Positions 45,201 through 53,815 are shown, counted from the first letter of the stretch. The stretch: 64,000 nucleotides of DNA from Seonamhaeicola sp. S2-3 (GCF_001971785.1 NZ_CP019389.1:2863001-2927000); one strand, 5' to 3'. Translations and numbers: made by a program. The notes: generated by a model not told the origin, from the sequence alone.

Positions 45201-46238
45201 TTAACACGCATCAGCAGTACCTAATGCTGTTAATGCCCCAGATATACCACCAACAATTGCTCCAACCGCTCCACAAGCAACTGTTCCTATTCCAGGAATA
45301 ACTACGGTACAAGTTGCAGCAGGAAGAAACCACCCCGCTAATGCACCAGTACCAGCTCCTCCTAGGGTGGCTGCTGTACATTTGCCCCATGAACTCCACC
45401 AACTCTCTTCATCATCCTCAGATGCATAATCAGTATCAGAACCATCTCCGTAGCCATCTCTGTAACCATTTCCATAGGCATCTTGAAGTTGATACCAGTC
45501 TGACCATGAAATCCCATCACCTATATTAGAAGAAGGAACTATTATAACCACTTCGGGAAGCACCTCTACTTCACCATCAGCATGCGCCATTTTTGTTAAA
45601 TCTAAAAGGCTAGTATTATTAAAGGCCATTGTGGTTCCTGTTTTTATTTTTTTTGGTCTATACTCAGCTTTTCCTGGTAAATAACCAGTTCTTACCAGCT
45701 TATTCATTTCTTTAATCCCATAGTAATTAATTGCAATCATTTGATGTAACACCTGTCGTTCTCCTTCTGGAACTAATTCGTCAACTCTTTGGTTAATAGC
45801 GGCAAGCTTGTCCATAAATGCAAGTGCCGATTTACTGTGGGTACGCGCATGTTCAATTGCGTTAAGAGCACGCTGTTGCATGGTAGTTAGTGTCTGCTGA
45901 TTAGCCTTTTTATTATTTTGCTTAAAAGAAACATTCTTTTCTTCCAACATCAGCATCTCTTCTTTTGGAATAGCATACCGCTTACCAATTACCTCTGAAG
46001 TTGCTTCAGAAGAAAGTTTTTGTACAGTCGAGTAGTTTTTTAAATCAATGTTGTCTTTCTTTATCTTCTTTGTTGTTTTGCTCAAACTTTCAGCAAAAAG
46101 GTTACCTAGCTCAATATCAGATTTACTAAAATTTGGTTTAACTCCATTATAATATATGTCTTCAAATTCTTGTTTATCTGAGCAAGAATTAAATACCATA
46201 AGCATTGCAATAAATGCTAAATAAATTATTTTTTTCAT
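45201..46238 (-). CDS. Lipoprotein with internal AxA motif and Gly/Ala-rich bacteriocin-like tail
   Basis: A 345-residue protein with a clear lipoprotein signal (MKKIIYLAFIAMLMVFNSCSD; Cys19). Residues 20-205 are polar and helical. At 211-224, LLDLTKMAHADGEV matches the processing motif of the two peptides in this cluster, with AHA at 218-220 followed by Asp221. A region rich in Asp, Gly and Tyr follows (DAYGNGYRDGYGDGSD, 253-268). Residues 287-345 are Gly/Ala-rich with small-xxx-small patterns (ATLGGAGTGALAGWF, GAVGAIVGGISGALTALG) and Cys287, 310, 322 and 345, the last being the C-terminus. Such tails resemble pore-forming class II bacteriocins. Cleavage at AHA would release 125 residues. 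Family unknown; function inferred only from pattern and context. Confidence 0.72.
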   Translation of the reverse strand: MKKIIYLAFIAMLMVFNSCSDKQEFEDIYYNGVKPNFSKSDIELGNLFAESLSKTTKKIKKDNIDLKNYSTVQKLSSEATSEVIGKRYAIPKEEMLMLEEKNVSFKQNNKKANQQTLTTMQQRALNAIEHARTHSKSALAFMDKLAAINQRVDELVPEGERQVLHQMIAINYYGIKEMNKLVRTGYLPGKAEYRPKKIKTGTTMAFNNTSLLDLTKMAHADGEVEVLPEVVIIVPSSNIGDGISWSDWYQLQDAYGNGYRDGYGDGSDTDYASEDDEESWWSSWGKCTAATLGGAGTGALAGWFLPAATCTVVIPGIGTVACGAVGAIVGGISGALTALGTADAC

Positions 46239-46276
46239 TTTTAAAATTTTTATATTGATTTTTATTTAACATTTTT

Positions 46277-46526
46277 CAAAAGTCTTGAAGGAAATACTAC
46301 TTTTGCAGAATATTAAATCGTTTTATGACTTCATAAACGATTTAGTCAATAAAATTAAAGACTTCCTCTGGGTGTTATTGTTATTTATGTCATTGGCATG
46401 AATTTTTAGTTAAACAATTTGTGATTATATTTTTTAACCTAATATGCTCAGAGGTTTTATAATTTTTGTTGATTTCCCAAAATTAAAACCTCACAGGGAC
46501 AAATTCTGTCACTTTGCTATTTTTTT
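46277..46526 (-). repeat. Conserved upstream element, copy 2 (before the tailed lipoprotein)
   Basis: The region before the lipoprotein gene repeats, part by part, that before the peptide at 53334. Part 1 is a hairpin with arms CAAAAGT (46277-46283) and ACTTTTG (46299-46305). Part 2 is bracketed by CCTCTG (46365-46370) and CAGAGG (46449-46454) and contains a 57-bp block (46382-46438) identical to 53475-53531. Part 3 (about 46485-46526) has acaaattctgtcactttgc, nearly identical to copy 1. The rest of the 375-bp gap (to 46613) holds a palindrome-like AAATCGTTTATGAAGTCATAAAACGATTT (given here in parts: AATCGTTT / AAACGATT, about 46316-46345) and no gene. Confidence 0.8.
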
Positions 46527-46613
46527 TAGAAGATATTTACTACTTTCTTAAAGATGTATTGTGGTTTTTCCGTAATACCCATGTCTTTTTCAAGGTATAC
46601 TAAAATTCATGTT

Positions 46614-46721
46614 CTACTTTAGAGGTTTTAATAGTCTCCACTCTTTTGGCTTTTTATTTTTACTACATGAAAAGAAAACTAAACCTAAAACAAATACTAT
46701 CAGCAACTTTTTATTTATCAT
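46614..46721 (-). CDS. Tiny lipoprotein, 35 residues
   Basis: ATG at 46721 opens MINKKLLIVFVLGLVFFSCS, a good lipoprotein signal with Cys19, followed by only 16 more residues (KNKKPKEWRLLKPLK) and TAG. It is too short for routine gene finding. It may be a genuine small lipoprotein or the remaining front end of a longer one: downstream frames contain several stops, and the sequence runs into the conserved upstream element of the next gene. It lies 46 bp after the RND pump gene on the same strand. Confidence 0.4.
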   Translation of the reverse strand: MINKKLLIVFVLGLVFFSCSKNKKPKEWRLLKPLK

Positions 46722-46766
46722 TATATTTATTTTATAAATTTTAATATTAGGTATAATACTCCCATT

Positions 46767-49700
46767 TCAAACTCTCTTACTTGTCCTTAAGAATAAAGGC
46801 AAATAGAAAAATATCCCCATCAAAGAAAAAATTAAACCTCCAATAGAACCTACAGCGAATGAAAACCAAAAGGCTTCGTTTTGTCCATGCCATACAAAAG
46901 GTATTAATCCTACAATCGTAGATACTATAGTTAACACTACAGGAATTATTTTATAATTAAATGCCTTGAAGTATAGGGAGCTATTGTTTCTATTTGGGTA
47001 ATCCTTTTTTAAATTATTAAAATCATTAATAATGTATAATGCTGAATTTACACTTATACCACAAAGCAAAATAAAGGACGCATAACCTCCCTGATCAAAA
47101 TTAAAATCGAATAGATAGAACGTTAAAAACACGCCAATGAATGAAATAGGAATCATACTAATTATTGCAAAGGGCTGTTTTAATGATTCTAAAAGAATGG
47201 CACAAATAAAAAATATAATAGCGATGACTATAAATAAATAATAATATTGTGTTTTTTCTTTTTTATTCCAACGTCTATACTTTTGTTCAAAAACTTTATA
47301 ACCAAGTGGTAGCTTAGGTTCAAAGTTTTCAATGGCGCTTTCTCTGACTCTTTGAGCTAGCTGTGTTGTTCCTAAAAAATCGTAAGCAACAGTCAAACTG
47401 TATTGCTGATTGTTCTTTTTAATAGTATTTCCGGTTTTCTTTTTTTCTATGGACGCTAATTGGTTTAACTTATATTGCTTATTCTGAATAGTTATTGGTG
47501 TATTTTTTAAGTCCCAAACATTAAACTTTTTGTATTTATCTGAAACTAACTTTACATGTTGTAATTCATTATTATTGGTTATCGGTGCGAGACGTCCAGA
47601 ATGGACTTGACTTTTTAAGTAGCCATATAATTGATTTTGAGACACATTAGCAAGTGCCAGTTTATTGGTATCAAAGTCTAAATAATACTCATACAAAGCA
47701 TTATCTCGCCAACTCCCGCTAGTTATTTCTACATCTTTAACACGTGAATTTGAACCATCAATTAATTGCTGTTGCAATTGTTCTGCATACCCATACAATT
47801 TATCATAATTATAACCTTCTAAAATAATCCTATTTTGTTTGGAGCCCGTCCCTAAGGCATTTGAAAATCCTCTACCAACACCAGTAACTGCCCAATCTAA
47901 TCCGCCAAGACTAATGGCTTTAGATTCCAGTAAACTTTTTAAAGTGTATGGGAAGCCACTAAACTCATGATCCTCTTTAAAGTAAATGGAAATATTAGAA
48001 TTTCTATAACTCGATATACGTGTTTCAAACAATTCAATTTCATCAAATCGACTTAAATAAGATTCCATTTTATTGATGGCTTCATTAAGTTGTTGAATAG
48101 TACATCCATCAGGCATTTTACCCGTAACTCGTAATGTGGTTCTTTCAGGTTCAGAATAATGAGAATTTTCAAAAACATCTTCAGTAAACAACCTTAAAGC
48201 ACCTCCAATTATTTTTTCTAAAGTGGGTCTTACATCATTAGCAAACCATTCTGTTCCTATACTTTTATTATAAATATTTATGTAAAAATCATCACCATCT
48301 AGTTCTTTTGGTAATAAATGAAAAGGAATACCGAAACCTAATATAAAAATTAAGATAAACGCCCATTTATAGCGTGGTCTTTTCATCCAAAAAATAATTC
48401 GTGAATAAAAATTTGTAAACCTTATAATTCTTCTTTTGCGTTTCCTTGAAAATTTAACACGTTTATTAGACACCTTCATTTTCTCTAAAAGCGCTGGCAC
48501 ATAATACAGCGATACTAATAAAGACACACCAATATTTATAGCAATAACCAAAGCGAAATCCAACAAATCGGCTTGTTGACTTTCTTCTAATAAAAAGATA
48601 ATCATTAGTGCGCCTATAGTCGTTAATGTTGCCGCTAAAATAGCTAAAAACGCTTTTTTATTACCTTTGTGTCTTATATGATCTATCATGATGATACTAT
48701 TATCTATAATAATCCCGAAAGAAATGGTAATACCTGCAAAAGAATATAGTTGGAGTTCTACATGGAATAGATAATAAAAAATAATGGCAATAAGAAGGTT
48801 TGTTATAATGCTTAGAAATAAAACAGCTAAATATTTAAAGCTTCTATTAATAATAAGAATTAAGATTAATAAAATAAGAAACGAAAACAAAGTGCGTTTT
48901 TGAATTTTCTGCAATTCCTCAACCACATATTCTGTTGTGTCATGAGTTAGCTTAATGGTATAACCTGTATCTAATTCTTTAATTAAATCAGTAACTTTAG
49001 TTTTTACAACATTTGCTAAATCAATAGTGTTAACATCTTGTTCTGCATAAATGGTCATATTAATAGTATTTAAACCATTTATTCTATAATAACTATTTAC
49101 ATCAGCTTCCTTGTAAGTCACTTTTGCAATATTCTCTAAGTAAATAACTCTATTTGATATCTTTTTTATAGGAATGGTATTCCAGTTTATTTCAGTTTCT
49201 GGTTTGTAAGCTAGGTTTAATGATAGTTCATTGTCAACGGAATTATTCGGTCTTTTAAAAACAGCATTCCCTAATTCTTTTGTGTTAAGATAGGTATTGA
49301 TGGCACTTTGGATATCATTTACAGAAAGTTTTAGTTGATAAAGCACTTTGGTGTCATATACAATAACCCATTCAAAAGGGGCTGCACCATTAACATTTAC
49401 TTTATTTACACCCTTAATTGTGGATAGCTTAGGGAGTATATGCTGCTCCGCATATTTTTTAATATAATATGGACTTTCGTTAGCATTGATGCTATAAGAT
49501 AAAATAGGCGATTTATTTTCATTTGGTGCACTTAAAGAAAGGTTTGGATAACTTACTCCATCTGGGAGTTCAGAATGCGATTGCCTAATTAGGTTAGCTA
49601 GTTCAAACCTAACAGCATCTAAATTGGTGTTTTTTTTAAATGTAATTGATATGTTTGCGCGACCTTTATCAGAGGTAGAACTTATACTTTTTACACCCTT

Positions 49701-49910
49701 AATAGTATTAAAAACACCTTCTAGTTTAGAAGTAACTTCTTGCTCTATAGCTTTTGCAGAAGCATCTTGCCACCTATAATTTACATTGATAGTAGTTTTG
49801 GTTTTTGATGGTGTTAATTGAATGCTTAATAGTGGTATTAAACTTGCACCAATTATTGACAGACATATAAAGACAGTAAGTATAGTAAAGGAAGAAAACT
49901 TGAGTTTCAT
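46767..49910 (-). CDS. RND-family efflux permease A
   Basis: A 1,047-residue inner-membrane pump. I start at ATG 49910 (MKLKFSSFTILTVFICLSII); a TTG four codons upstream is the alternative. Two halves, each with a large periplasmic loop and six helices, are evident (TM2-4 FSFLILLILILIINRSFKYL; second half FIVIAIIFFICAILLESLKQ-like). In TM4 the relay segment is GIIIDNSIIMIDHI, with one Asp rather than the Asp-Asp pair of AcrB. TM10 has GISVNSALYIINDF with no Lys. It has no fusion protein or channel beside it and may share those at 53816-59520. Substrate unknown; context suggests a peptide or its processing product. Confidence 0.87.
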   Translation of the reverse strand: MKLKFSSFTILTVFICLSIIGASLIPLLSIQLTPSKTKTTINVNYRWQDASAKAIEQEVTSKLEGVFNTIKGVKSISSTSDKGRANISITFKKNTNLDAVRFELANLIRQSHSELPDGVSYPNLSLSAPNENKSPILSYSINANESPYYIKKYAEQHILPKLSTIKGVNKVNVNGAAPFEWVIVYDTKVLYQLKLSVNDIQSAINTYLNTKELGNAVFKRPNNSVDNELSLNLAYKPETEINWNTIPIKKISNRVIYLENIAKVTYKEADVNSYYRINGLNTINMTIYAEQDVNTIDLANVVKTKVTDLIKELDTGYTIKLTHDTTEYVVEELQKIQKRTLFSFLILLILILIINRSFKYLAVLFLSIITNLLIAIIFYYLFHVELQLYSFAGITISFGIIIDNSIIMIDHIRHKGNKKAFLAILAATLTTIGALMIIFLLEESQQADLLDFALVIAINIGVSLLVSLYYVPALLEKMKVSNKRVKFSRKRKRRIIRFTNFYSRIIFWMKRPRYKWAFILIFILGFGIPFHLLPKELDGDDFYINIYNKSIGTEWFANDVRPTLEKIIGGALRLFTEDVFENSHYSEPERTTLRVTGKMPDGCTIQQLNEAINKMESYLSRFDEIELFETRISSYRNSNISIYFKEDHEFSGFPYTLKSLLESKAISLGGLDWAVTGVGRGFSNALGTGSKQNRIILEGYNYDKLYGYAEQLQQQLIDGSNSRVKDVEITSGSWRDNALYEYYLDFDTNKLALANVSQNQLYGYLKSQVHSGRLAPITNNNELQHVKLVSDKYKKFNVWDLKNTPITIQNKQYKLNQLASIEKKKTGNTIKKNNQQYSLTVAYDFLGTTQLAQRVRESAIENFEPKLPLGYKVFEQKYRRWNKKEKTQYYYLFIVIAIIFFICAILLESLKQPFAIISMIPISFIGVFLTFYLFDFNFDQGGYASFILLCGISVNSALYIINDFNNLKKDYPNRNNSSLYFKAFNYKIIPVVLTIVSTIVGLIPFVWHGQNEAFWFSFAVGSIGGLIFSLMGIFFYLPLFLRTSKRV

Positions 49911-49934
49911 ATTACGTACCAATATTATTTAATA

Positions 49935-51101
49935 CTAATCTACACTTTTTAATAAACGATTCCATTGAAATTTATTTTTAAAATTCGAAAATAACACGCA
50001 TTGTACCTTACCAATAATGTTTTCCTCAGGTAAAAAACCCCATGCTCTAGAATCTGCAGTTGCTTTTCTATTATCACCCATCATAAAATAATAGTTCTTC
50101 TTAAAAGTATAAGTTGAAGCTATTTTGCCGTCAACATAAACCTTACCGTCAACATATTTTAAATTCGCGTTTTCAAATTTGTTAATGGTTTGGTTATACA
50201 ATAAAAAATTATCTTGGTTTAAATCAATTTGTAACCCTATTTTTGGTATTATAAATGGCCCCATGTTATCATAAGTCCAGTTTTTGTTGGGTAATTTTGC
50301 TAGCAACTTTCTGTCAAGATTAAAAGTATCTAATATCAACTGAAAATTCTTAACACTTTCTGTGTTTTTAATGATATCTACTTCATTCTGAGATAATTTA
50401 GATTTTAAAACATGCTCACTACTACTTTTCATAAAGTTAACATGACTCAAACCTTGTCCATTTAATGTTTTACGAAAGGCCTTTTTCTCGGTTATTATTT
50501 CAAACTTATATTTATGTTTTTCAGTGTTAACTTTAAAAACTTTACCGTTAGTATAAACTATGCCATTTTCTATATGCAACGTGTCACCAGAGATGGCCAC
50601 ACAGCGTTTTACTAAAATAAAGTCTTTTTCCCAAGGGGAGTTAAAAACGATAACATCTCCTTGTTCTATTGAGGCCGTTCCTGAAAATCTTCGATAAGGC
50701 CACCAATACTCTTTAAAACGTTTTTTTGCATTTTCATTGAAATAGTATCCTATGTTTACCAAGGGAATATCAAAAGGAGAGCGTGGTAACCGTGGGCCGT
50801 ATTTTAGTTTGTTAATTATAATGACATCATTAGGAAACAAAGCATTTTTCATGGAGGAACTGGGAATTCTAAAAATGTTAAAAGCAAACAGTTTTATGCT
50901 TATTACCACAATTAGTACCCCGGTAAAAATTAAAATACTTTTTATTGCTTTCTTTACTATGGATTGTCTAATTTGGGAAAGCAACAAAAATGAGATAAAA
51001 CACAGTATAGAGAATACCAAAATACCTAATACTAACCAAAACAGACCTGTTATTGTCAAAACCAAAACAGTAATTAGCAAAAAAATCACCCGTTTTTTCA
51101 T
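49935..51101 (-). CDS. Signal peptidase I paralogue B
   Basis: A 388-residue S26 signal peptidase with two hydrophobic helices (~5-42 and ~52-75), nucleophile Ser83 in FRIPSSSMKNALFPND, and Lys165 in FILVKRCVAISGD. The family end YFMMGDNRKATADSRAWGFL is present. It is a close paralogue of the enzyme at 43632-44858, sharing long identical stretches such as NKLKYGPRLPRSPFD and the final KNKFQWNRLLKS. It lies 12 bp behind the membrane CxxC protein gene and 24 bp before RND permease A, within the peptide-1 module. Position suggests it cleaves the AxA motif of the neighbouring peptide, which lies unusually far from its hydrophobic core. Confidence 0.9.
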   Translation of the reverse strand: MKKRVIFLLITVLVLTITGLFWLVLGILVFSILCFISFLLLSQIRQSIVKKAIKSILIFTGVLIVVISIKLFAFNIFRIPSSSMKNALFPNDVIIINKLKYGPRLPRSPFDIPLVNIGYYFNENAKKRFKEYWWPYRRFSGTASIEQGDVIVFNSPWEKDFILVKRCVAISGDTLHIENGIVYTNGKVFKVNTEKHKYKFEIITEKKAFRKTLNGQGLSHVNFMKSSSEHVLKSKLSQNEVDIIKNTESVKNFQLILDTFNLDRKLLAKLPNKNWTYDNMGPFIIPKIGLQIDLNQDNFLLYNQTINKFENANLKYVDGKVYVDGKIASTYTFKKNYYFMMGDNRKATADSRAWGFLPEENIIGKVQCVLFSNFKNKFQWNRLLKSVD

Positions 51102-51113
51102 GAAATTGGCGAG

Positions 51114-51740
51114 TTATCGAACTGTATTATTGCTAAGAAAATTTTTAGAGACGTTAATCAAATAACTTTCTGATAATTGTGACTTATCTTTATGAGGTAT
51201 AAAAAAATTGGATGTTCTTAAAGTTGAATCAATACAGAAATAATAGGGCATATTAAGTTTATCAGCGGGAGTATTTAAACCTTTATCAGGAAGCAAATAC
51301 ATTTTAAAATTTTTAAGACCTCTATTCTGTAAAACTTTTGAAAAAACATGTAAATCTCTTGGATTTCTATAATGTACTATTAAACAAATATCATTTGCAA
51401 TTAGTGCATTATTTTTCAATATTGCAATAAATTCTGCTTTTATACAATCTGTGCAGTTAGATTCCGAATAACGAAAAACAAGAGTGTTTTTTTTAAATAT
51501 ATCTTTGGTTAAAATAATATTTCCGTTTGCATCTATTAACTTAATGTTTTCATTCAATTTAATATTTTCACTTTTACCTACTTCAATAATATTTTGTTCT
51601 AATTCTAGAAGTTCTTTTTTCTTATTTTTTAAAACAGTGCTAATATCCTTAATAACTTTGGAATAATTGTTAAGTTTAATTATTAAGAAACCATTTAAAA
51701 CAATAAGCGAAATTATAATAACGTATTTTCTATTTGTCAT
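51114..51740 (-). CDS. Membrane-anchored thioredoxin-like CxxC protein 1
   Basis: A 208-residue protein with one N-terminal transmembrane anchor (YVIIISLIVLNGFLIIKL), a short coiled coil (ISTVLKNKKKELLELEQNII), and a thioredoxin-like periplasmic domain. Its CxxC is in SESNCTDCIKAEF (about 96-99), at the start of a helix after a beta-strand (TLVFRYSES), as in TlpA and AhpC-like folds. The later conserved cis-Pro region may be in NMPYYFCID. It has the position and shape of the protein at 59562-60143. It probably forms, reduces or shuffles disulfides of the Cys-rich peptide encoded two genes upstream, but no substrate is proven. Length is within the usual range. Confidence 0.68.
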   Translation of the reverse strand: MTNRKYVIIISLIVLNGFLIIKLNNYSKVIKDISTVLKNKKKELLELEQNIIEVGKSENIKLNENIKLIDANGNIILTKDIFKKNTLVFRYSESNCTDCIKAEFIAILKNNALIANDICLIVHYRNPRDLHVFSKVLQNRGLKNFKMYLLPDKGLNTPADKLNMPYYFCIDSTLRTSNFFIPHKDKSQLSESYLINVSKNFLSNNTVR

Positions 51741-51762
51741 ATTAGATTAATAAAAAAGCGAC

Positions 51763-52917
51763 TTATTTTTTAAATGAATAAATAATTAACAATGGGTTAT
51801 CGTTACTTGATACTTTTTTATCTATATCCTTAATATATTTAGGTAATTTTTCCCAAGGCTTTATCTCCTCTTTATAGATATTTAATTGTTTTTTGAAATA
51901 TTCAGCTTCATATATTGATAATATTTTATTATTGTCACCATCATGGGCGAAATAATTTTGAAATGGAAGTTTATCTTTTGGCCCTCGGAATAAGTCGAAG
52001 GTTTTCGCTTTTTTCGAAATTTTAGAGTAAATAACTATCATGTTACCCCAAAAATTAAAAGTAATATAGTTGTCATTTTCTCTAAAATTTGAGATTCCAA
52101 AACCTAATTTATTCTTTGTAGTGTATTGATAAAGTCCTTTGAAGTCATCATCTATTTGATTGATGATATTTTTTGGTGTGTTATGCTCTCCAAAATCTAC
52201 AATATATTTTGGTGAAAAAATATTGTTATGGTATTCATATATAATTTTAGAATATCCTAAACTTAAATTAATATTTTTACTTTTTGTAATATTGGGAGTA
52301 CGCCACCCAAGTGAGTAAAAAAAATGATCATACTTATCCATGTTAATTTCATTTTTTGTCTTGAGTGTTGTTAAATCATATTCCTGAAACAATTTATTTT
52401 TTTCAAGGTTTTTGTACAGAAACAAGAGTTTATTATCATGATATCCGATATTAAAATAGTAATCCGTCATTTTTTCTTCTTCTATAAATTGACCTTCGAA
52501 ATTAAACGTTGTCAACTTGTTAGGAGCCTTAGAATATAAAATAAGTTGTTTTTTTTCATAATCAATCGTAAAATCTTGTAGGAAACTATATTCACCTGGC
52601 CCTTTTCCAATTTTCTGTATCTTATTTAAAAACTTACCAGTGTTATCAAAAATAAAAACACCTCTTAGCTTTCTGTCTAAAATAAAAATTTTATCATCTT
52701 GCATACTTATTCTGTCAATGCCACTTAAAATAGAAACCTCATTTGTTTCTAAGGGAACAATAGAAGATGAAGAAAAATATTCTTCAAAACTGCCTTCACC
52801 ATAATTATCTTCAACATTTACCTGTATTGTTGTAGAATTTTCTAACTTCTCACTTTTACTACAAGCATTAAAAAGTAATAGTAGTATTATGTTTAAAGTA
52901 AAATATATTTTATTCAT
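51763..52917 (-). CDS. 6-bladed beta-propeller lipoprotein 1
   Basis: A 384-residue protein with a lipoprotein signal (IILLLLFNACSKSEK; Cys19). It belongs to the Bacteroidota 6-bladed beta-propeller group (Pfam DUF5128-like): IVPLETNEVSILSGIDRISM, then KIFILDRKLRGVFIFDNTG, then the hallmark IGKGPGEYSFLQDFTID (about 100-117). These lipoproteins are frequent next to NVEALA-type peptide genes, and their role is unknown. Here it follows six-Cys peptide 1 by 79 bp and precedes the CxxC protein by 23 bp. The same trio recurs at 59562-61799. It may bind the peptide at the membrane surface. Confidence 0.82.
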   Translation of the reverse strand: MNKIYFTLNIILLLLFNACSKSEKLENSTTIQVNVEDNYGEGSFEEYFSSSSIVPLETNEVSILSGIDRISMQDDKIFILDRKLRGVFIFDNTGKFLNKIQKIGKGPGEYSFLQDFTIDYEKKQLILYSKAPNKLTTFNFEGQFIEEEKMTDYYFNIGYHDNKLLFLYKNLEKNKLFQEYDLTTLKTKNEINMDKYDHFFYSLGWRTPNITKSKNINLSLGYSKIIYEYHNNIFSPKYIVDFGEHNTPKNIINQIDDDFKGLYQYTTKNKLGFGISNFRENDNYITFNFWGNMIVIYSKISKKAKTFDLFRGPKDKLPFQNYFAHDGDNNKILSIYEAEYFKKQLNIYKEEIKPWEKLPKYIKDIDKKVSSNDNPLLIIYSFKK

Positions 52918-52995
52918 TTAATTAAAAGTTTTATGAAAAAACATTTAAGCCTTTGTAAATTAAATTTATTAATCACAAAAGCATAAACTAATTTG

Positions 52996-53334
52996 TTAAC
53001 AAATTTCGATACAAGTAACTATTGGTGATGTTGGGGAACAAGCTGATGAACCTCCTGGCCAACAAGCTGTGGAAGCTGAATAATGACAAGTTTTAACACA
53101 CGAATATGCCTCAGGCGTGCCAGTATTATAATAAACTATTCTTTCTGTAGTATAGGCCGGAAAGCCCACTTTAATTTTGTTTCCTGGACCGTATACCCCT
53201 TCTGCATTAGCACTTTGAATTATATTTAACGAAGCTAAATTAATATCTCTATCAGTTTGAAGAATGGACGATACATTTAAAAAAGCAACTGCCACAATCA
53301 TTATGACACCTAATATTCCTGTTATTTTTTTCAT
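52996..53334 (-). CDS. Six-Cys secreted peptide 1, NVEALA-like precursor
   Basis: A 112-residue precursor. An N-terminal hydrophobic helix (ITGILGVIMIVAVAFLNVSS, residues 4-23) is followed by a linker and the motif LASLNIIQSANAEG, whose AxA (42-44) precedes Glu45. This matches the L..L....AxA-[DE] pattern of NVEALA-family peptides (leader ending in NVEALA-D/E). The AxA is about 20 residues from the hydrophobic core, unusual for an ordinary signal peptide. The mature part (45-112, 68 residues) has six Cys at 79, 83, 91, 99, 108 and 112, the last being the C-terminus. It is preceded by conserved element copy 1. No homologue family beyond the NVEALA-like leader was recognised. Confidence 0.72.
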   Translation of the reverse strand: MKKITGILGVIMIVAVAFLNVSSILQTDRDINLASLNIIQSANAEGVYGPGNKIKVGFPAYTTERIVYYNTGTPEAYSCVKTCHYSASTACWPGGSSACSPTSPIVTCIEIC

Positions 53335-53372
53335 TTTGTGAAATTTTAATTTTAAATAAAAATTTAATTTTT

Positions 53373-53612
53373 CAAAAGTTTTAAAGGAAACACTACTTTT
53401 GTAGAATGTTAAACAACCTATTATCCAAATAACTTGTTTGGTTTTATATAAAAACCTCCTCTGGGTATTATTTATATTTATGTCATTGGCATGAATTTTT
53501 AGTTAAACAATTTGTGATTATATTTTTTAACTCAATGCTCAGAGGTTTTTTTATTAGATTATTACAAATTTAAAGCCCCATAGGTACAAATTCTGACACT
53601 TTGCTATTTTTC
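53373..53612 (-). repeat. Conserved upstream element, copy 1 (before peptide 1)
   Basis: Part 1 is a hairpin with arms CAAAAGT (53373-53379) and ACTTTTG (53395-53401), 39 bp before the peptide ATG. Part 2 is bracketed by CCTCTG (53458-53463) and CAGAGG (53540-53545) and includes the 57-bp block 53475-53531, identical base for base to 46382-46438. Part 3 (about 53570-53612) has acaaattctgacactttgc and reaches the stop codon of the HTH gene. The element may be a leader RNA, an operator or a relic of duplication. Confidence 0.82.
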
Positions 53613-53804
53613 TAAAAAATATGTATTACTTTTTCTGCAATACACTATGGATTTGCCTTCGTTTCTTAGGTTTTCTAGCATTCTTTTTATCGTTCTGATA
53701 CTACAGCCGTAGTTATTCGCTACCTTTTCCAATGAATTTAATCGTTTCTGTTCAATTAAATACAATAAGTGTTTTTCTTTTTCTTTTCGTTCTAGGTAAG
53801 TCAT
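53604..53804 (-). CDS. Small DeoR-like HTH protein
   Basis: A 66-residue protein that is essentially one winged helix-turn-helix: helix 1 RKEKEKHLLYLIEQKR, the pair LEKVANNYGCSIRTIKRMLENLRNEG with recognition helix SIRTIKRML, and a short wing (SIVYCRKSNTYFLEK). DeoR and WYL regulators begin like this, but no effector domain follows. It lies 11 bp after the TolC-like gene and directly ahead of conserved element copy 1, whose outer part starts at its stop codon. A role as regulator of the peptide genes through that element is a reasonable guess. Confidence 0.72.
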   Translation of the reverse strand: MTYLERKEKEKHLLYLIEQKRLNSLEKVANNYGCSIRTIKRMLENLRNEGKSIVYCRKSNTYFLEK

Positions 53805-53815
53805 AATATCTAATA

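Noticed and set aside
53458-53545. Integron attC or CRISPR-type repeat
   Set aside because: Only two to three copies exist, spaced by 7-8 kb with genes of different sizes, with no integron integrase or cas gene seen.
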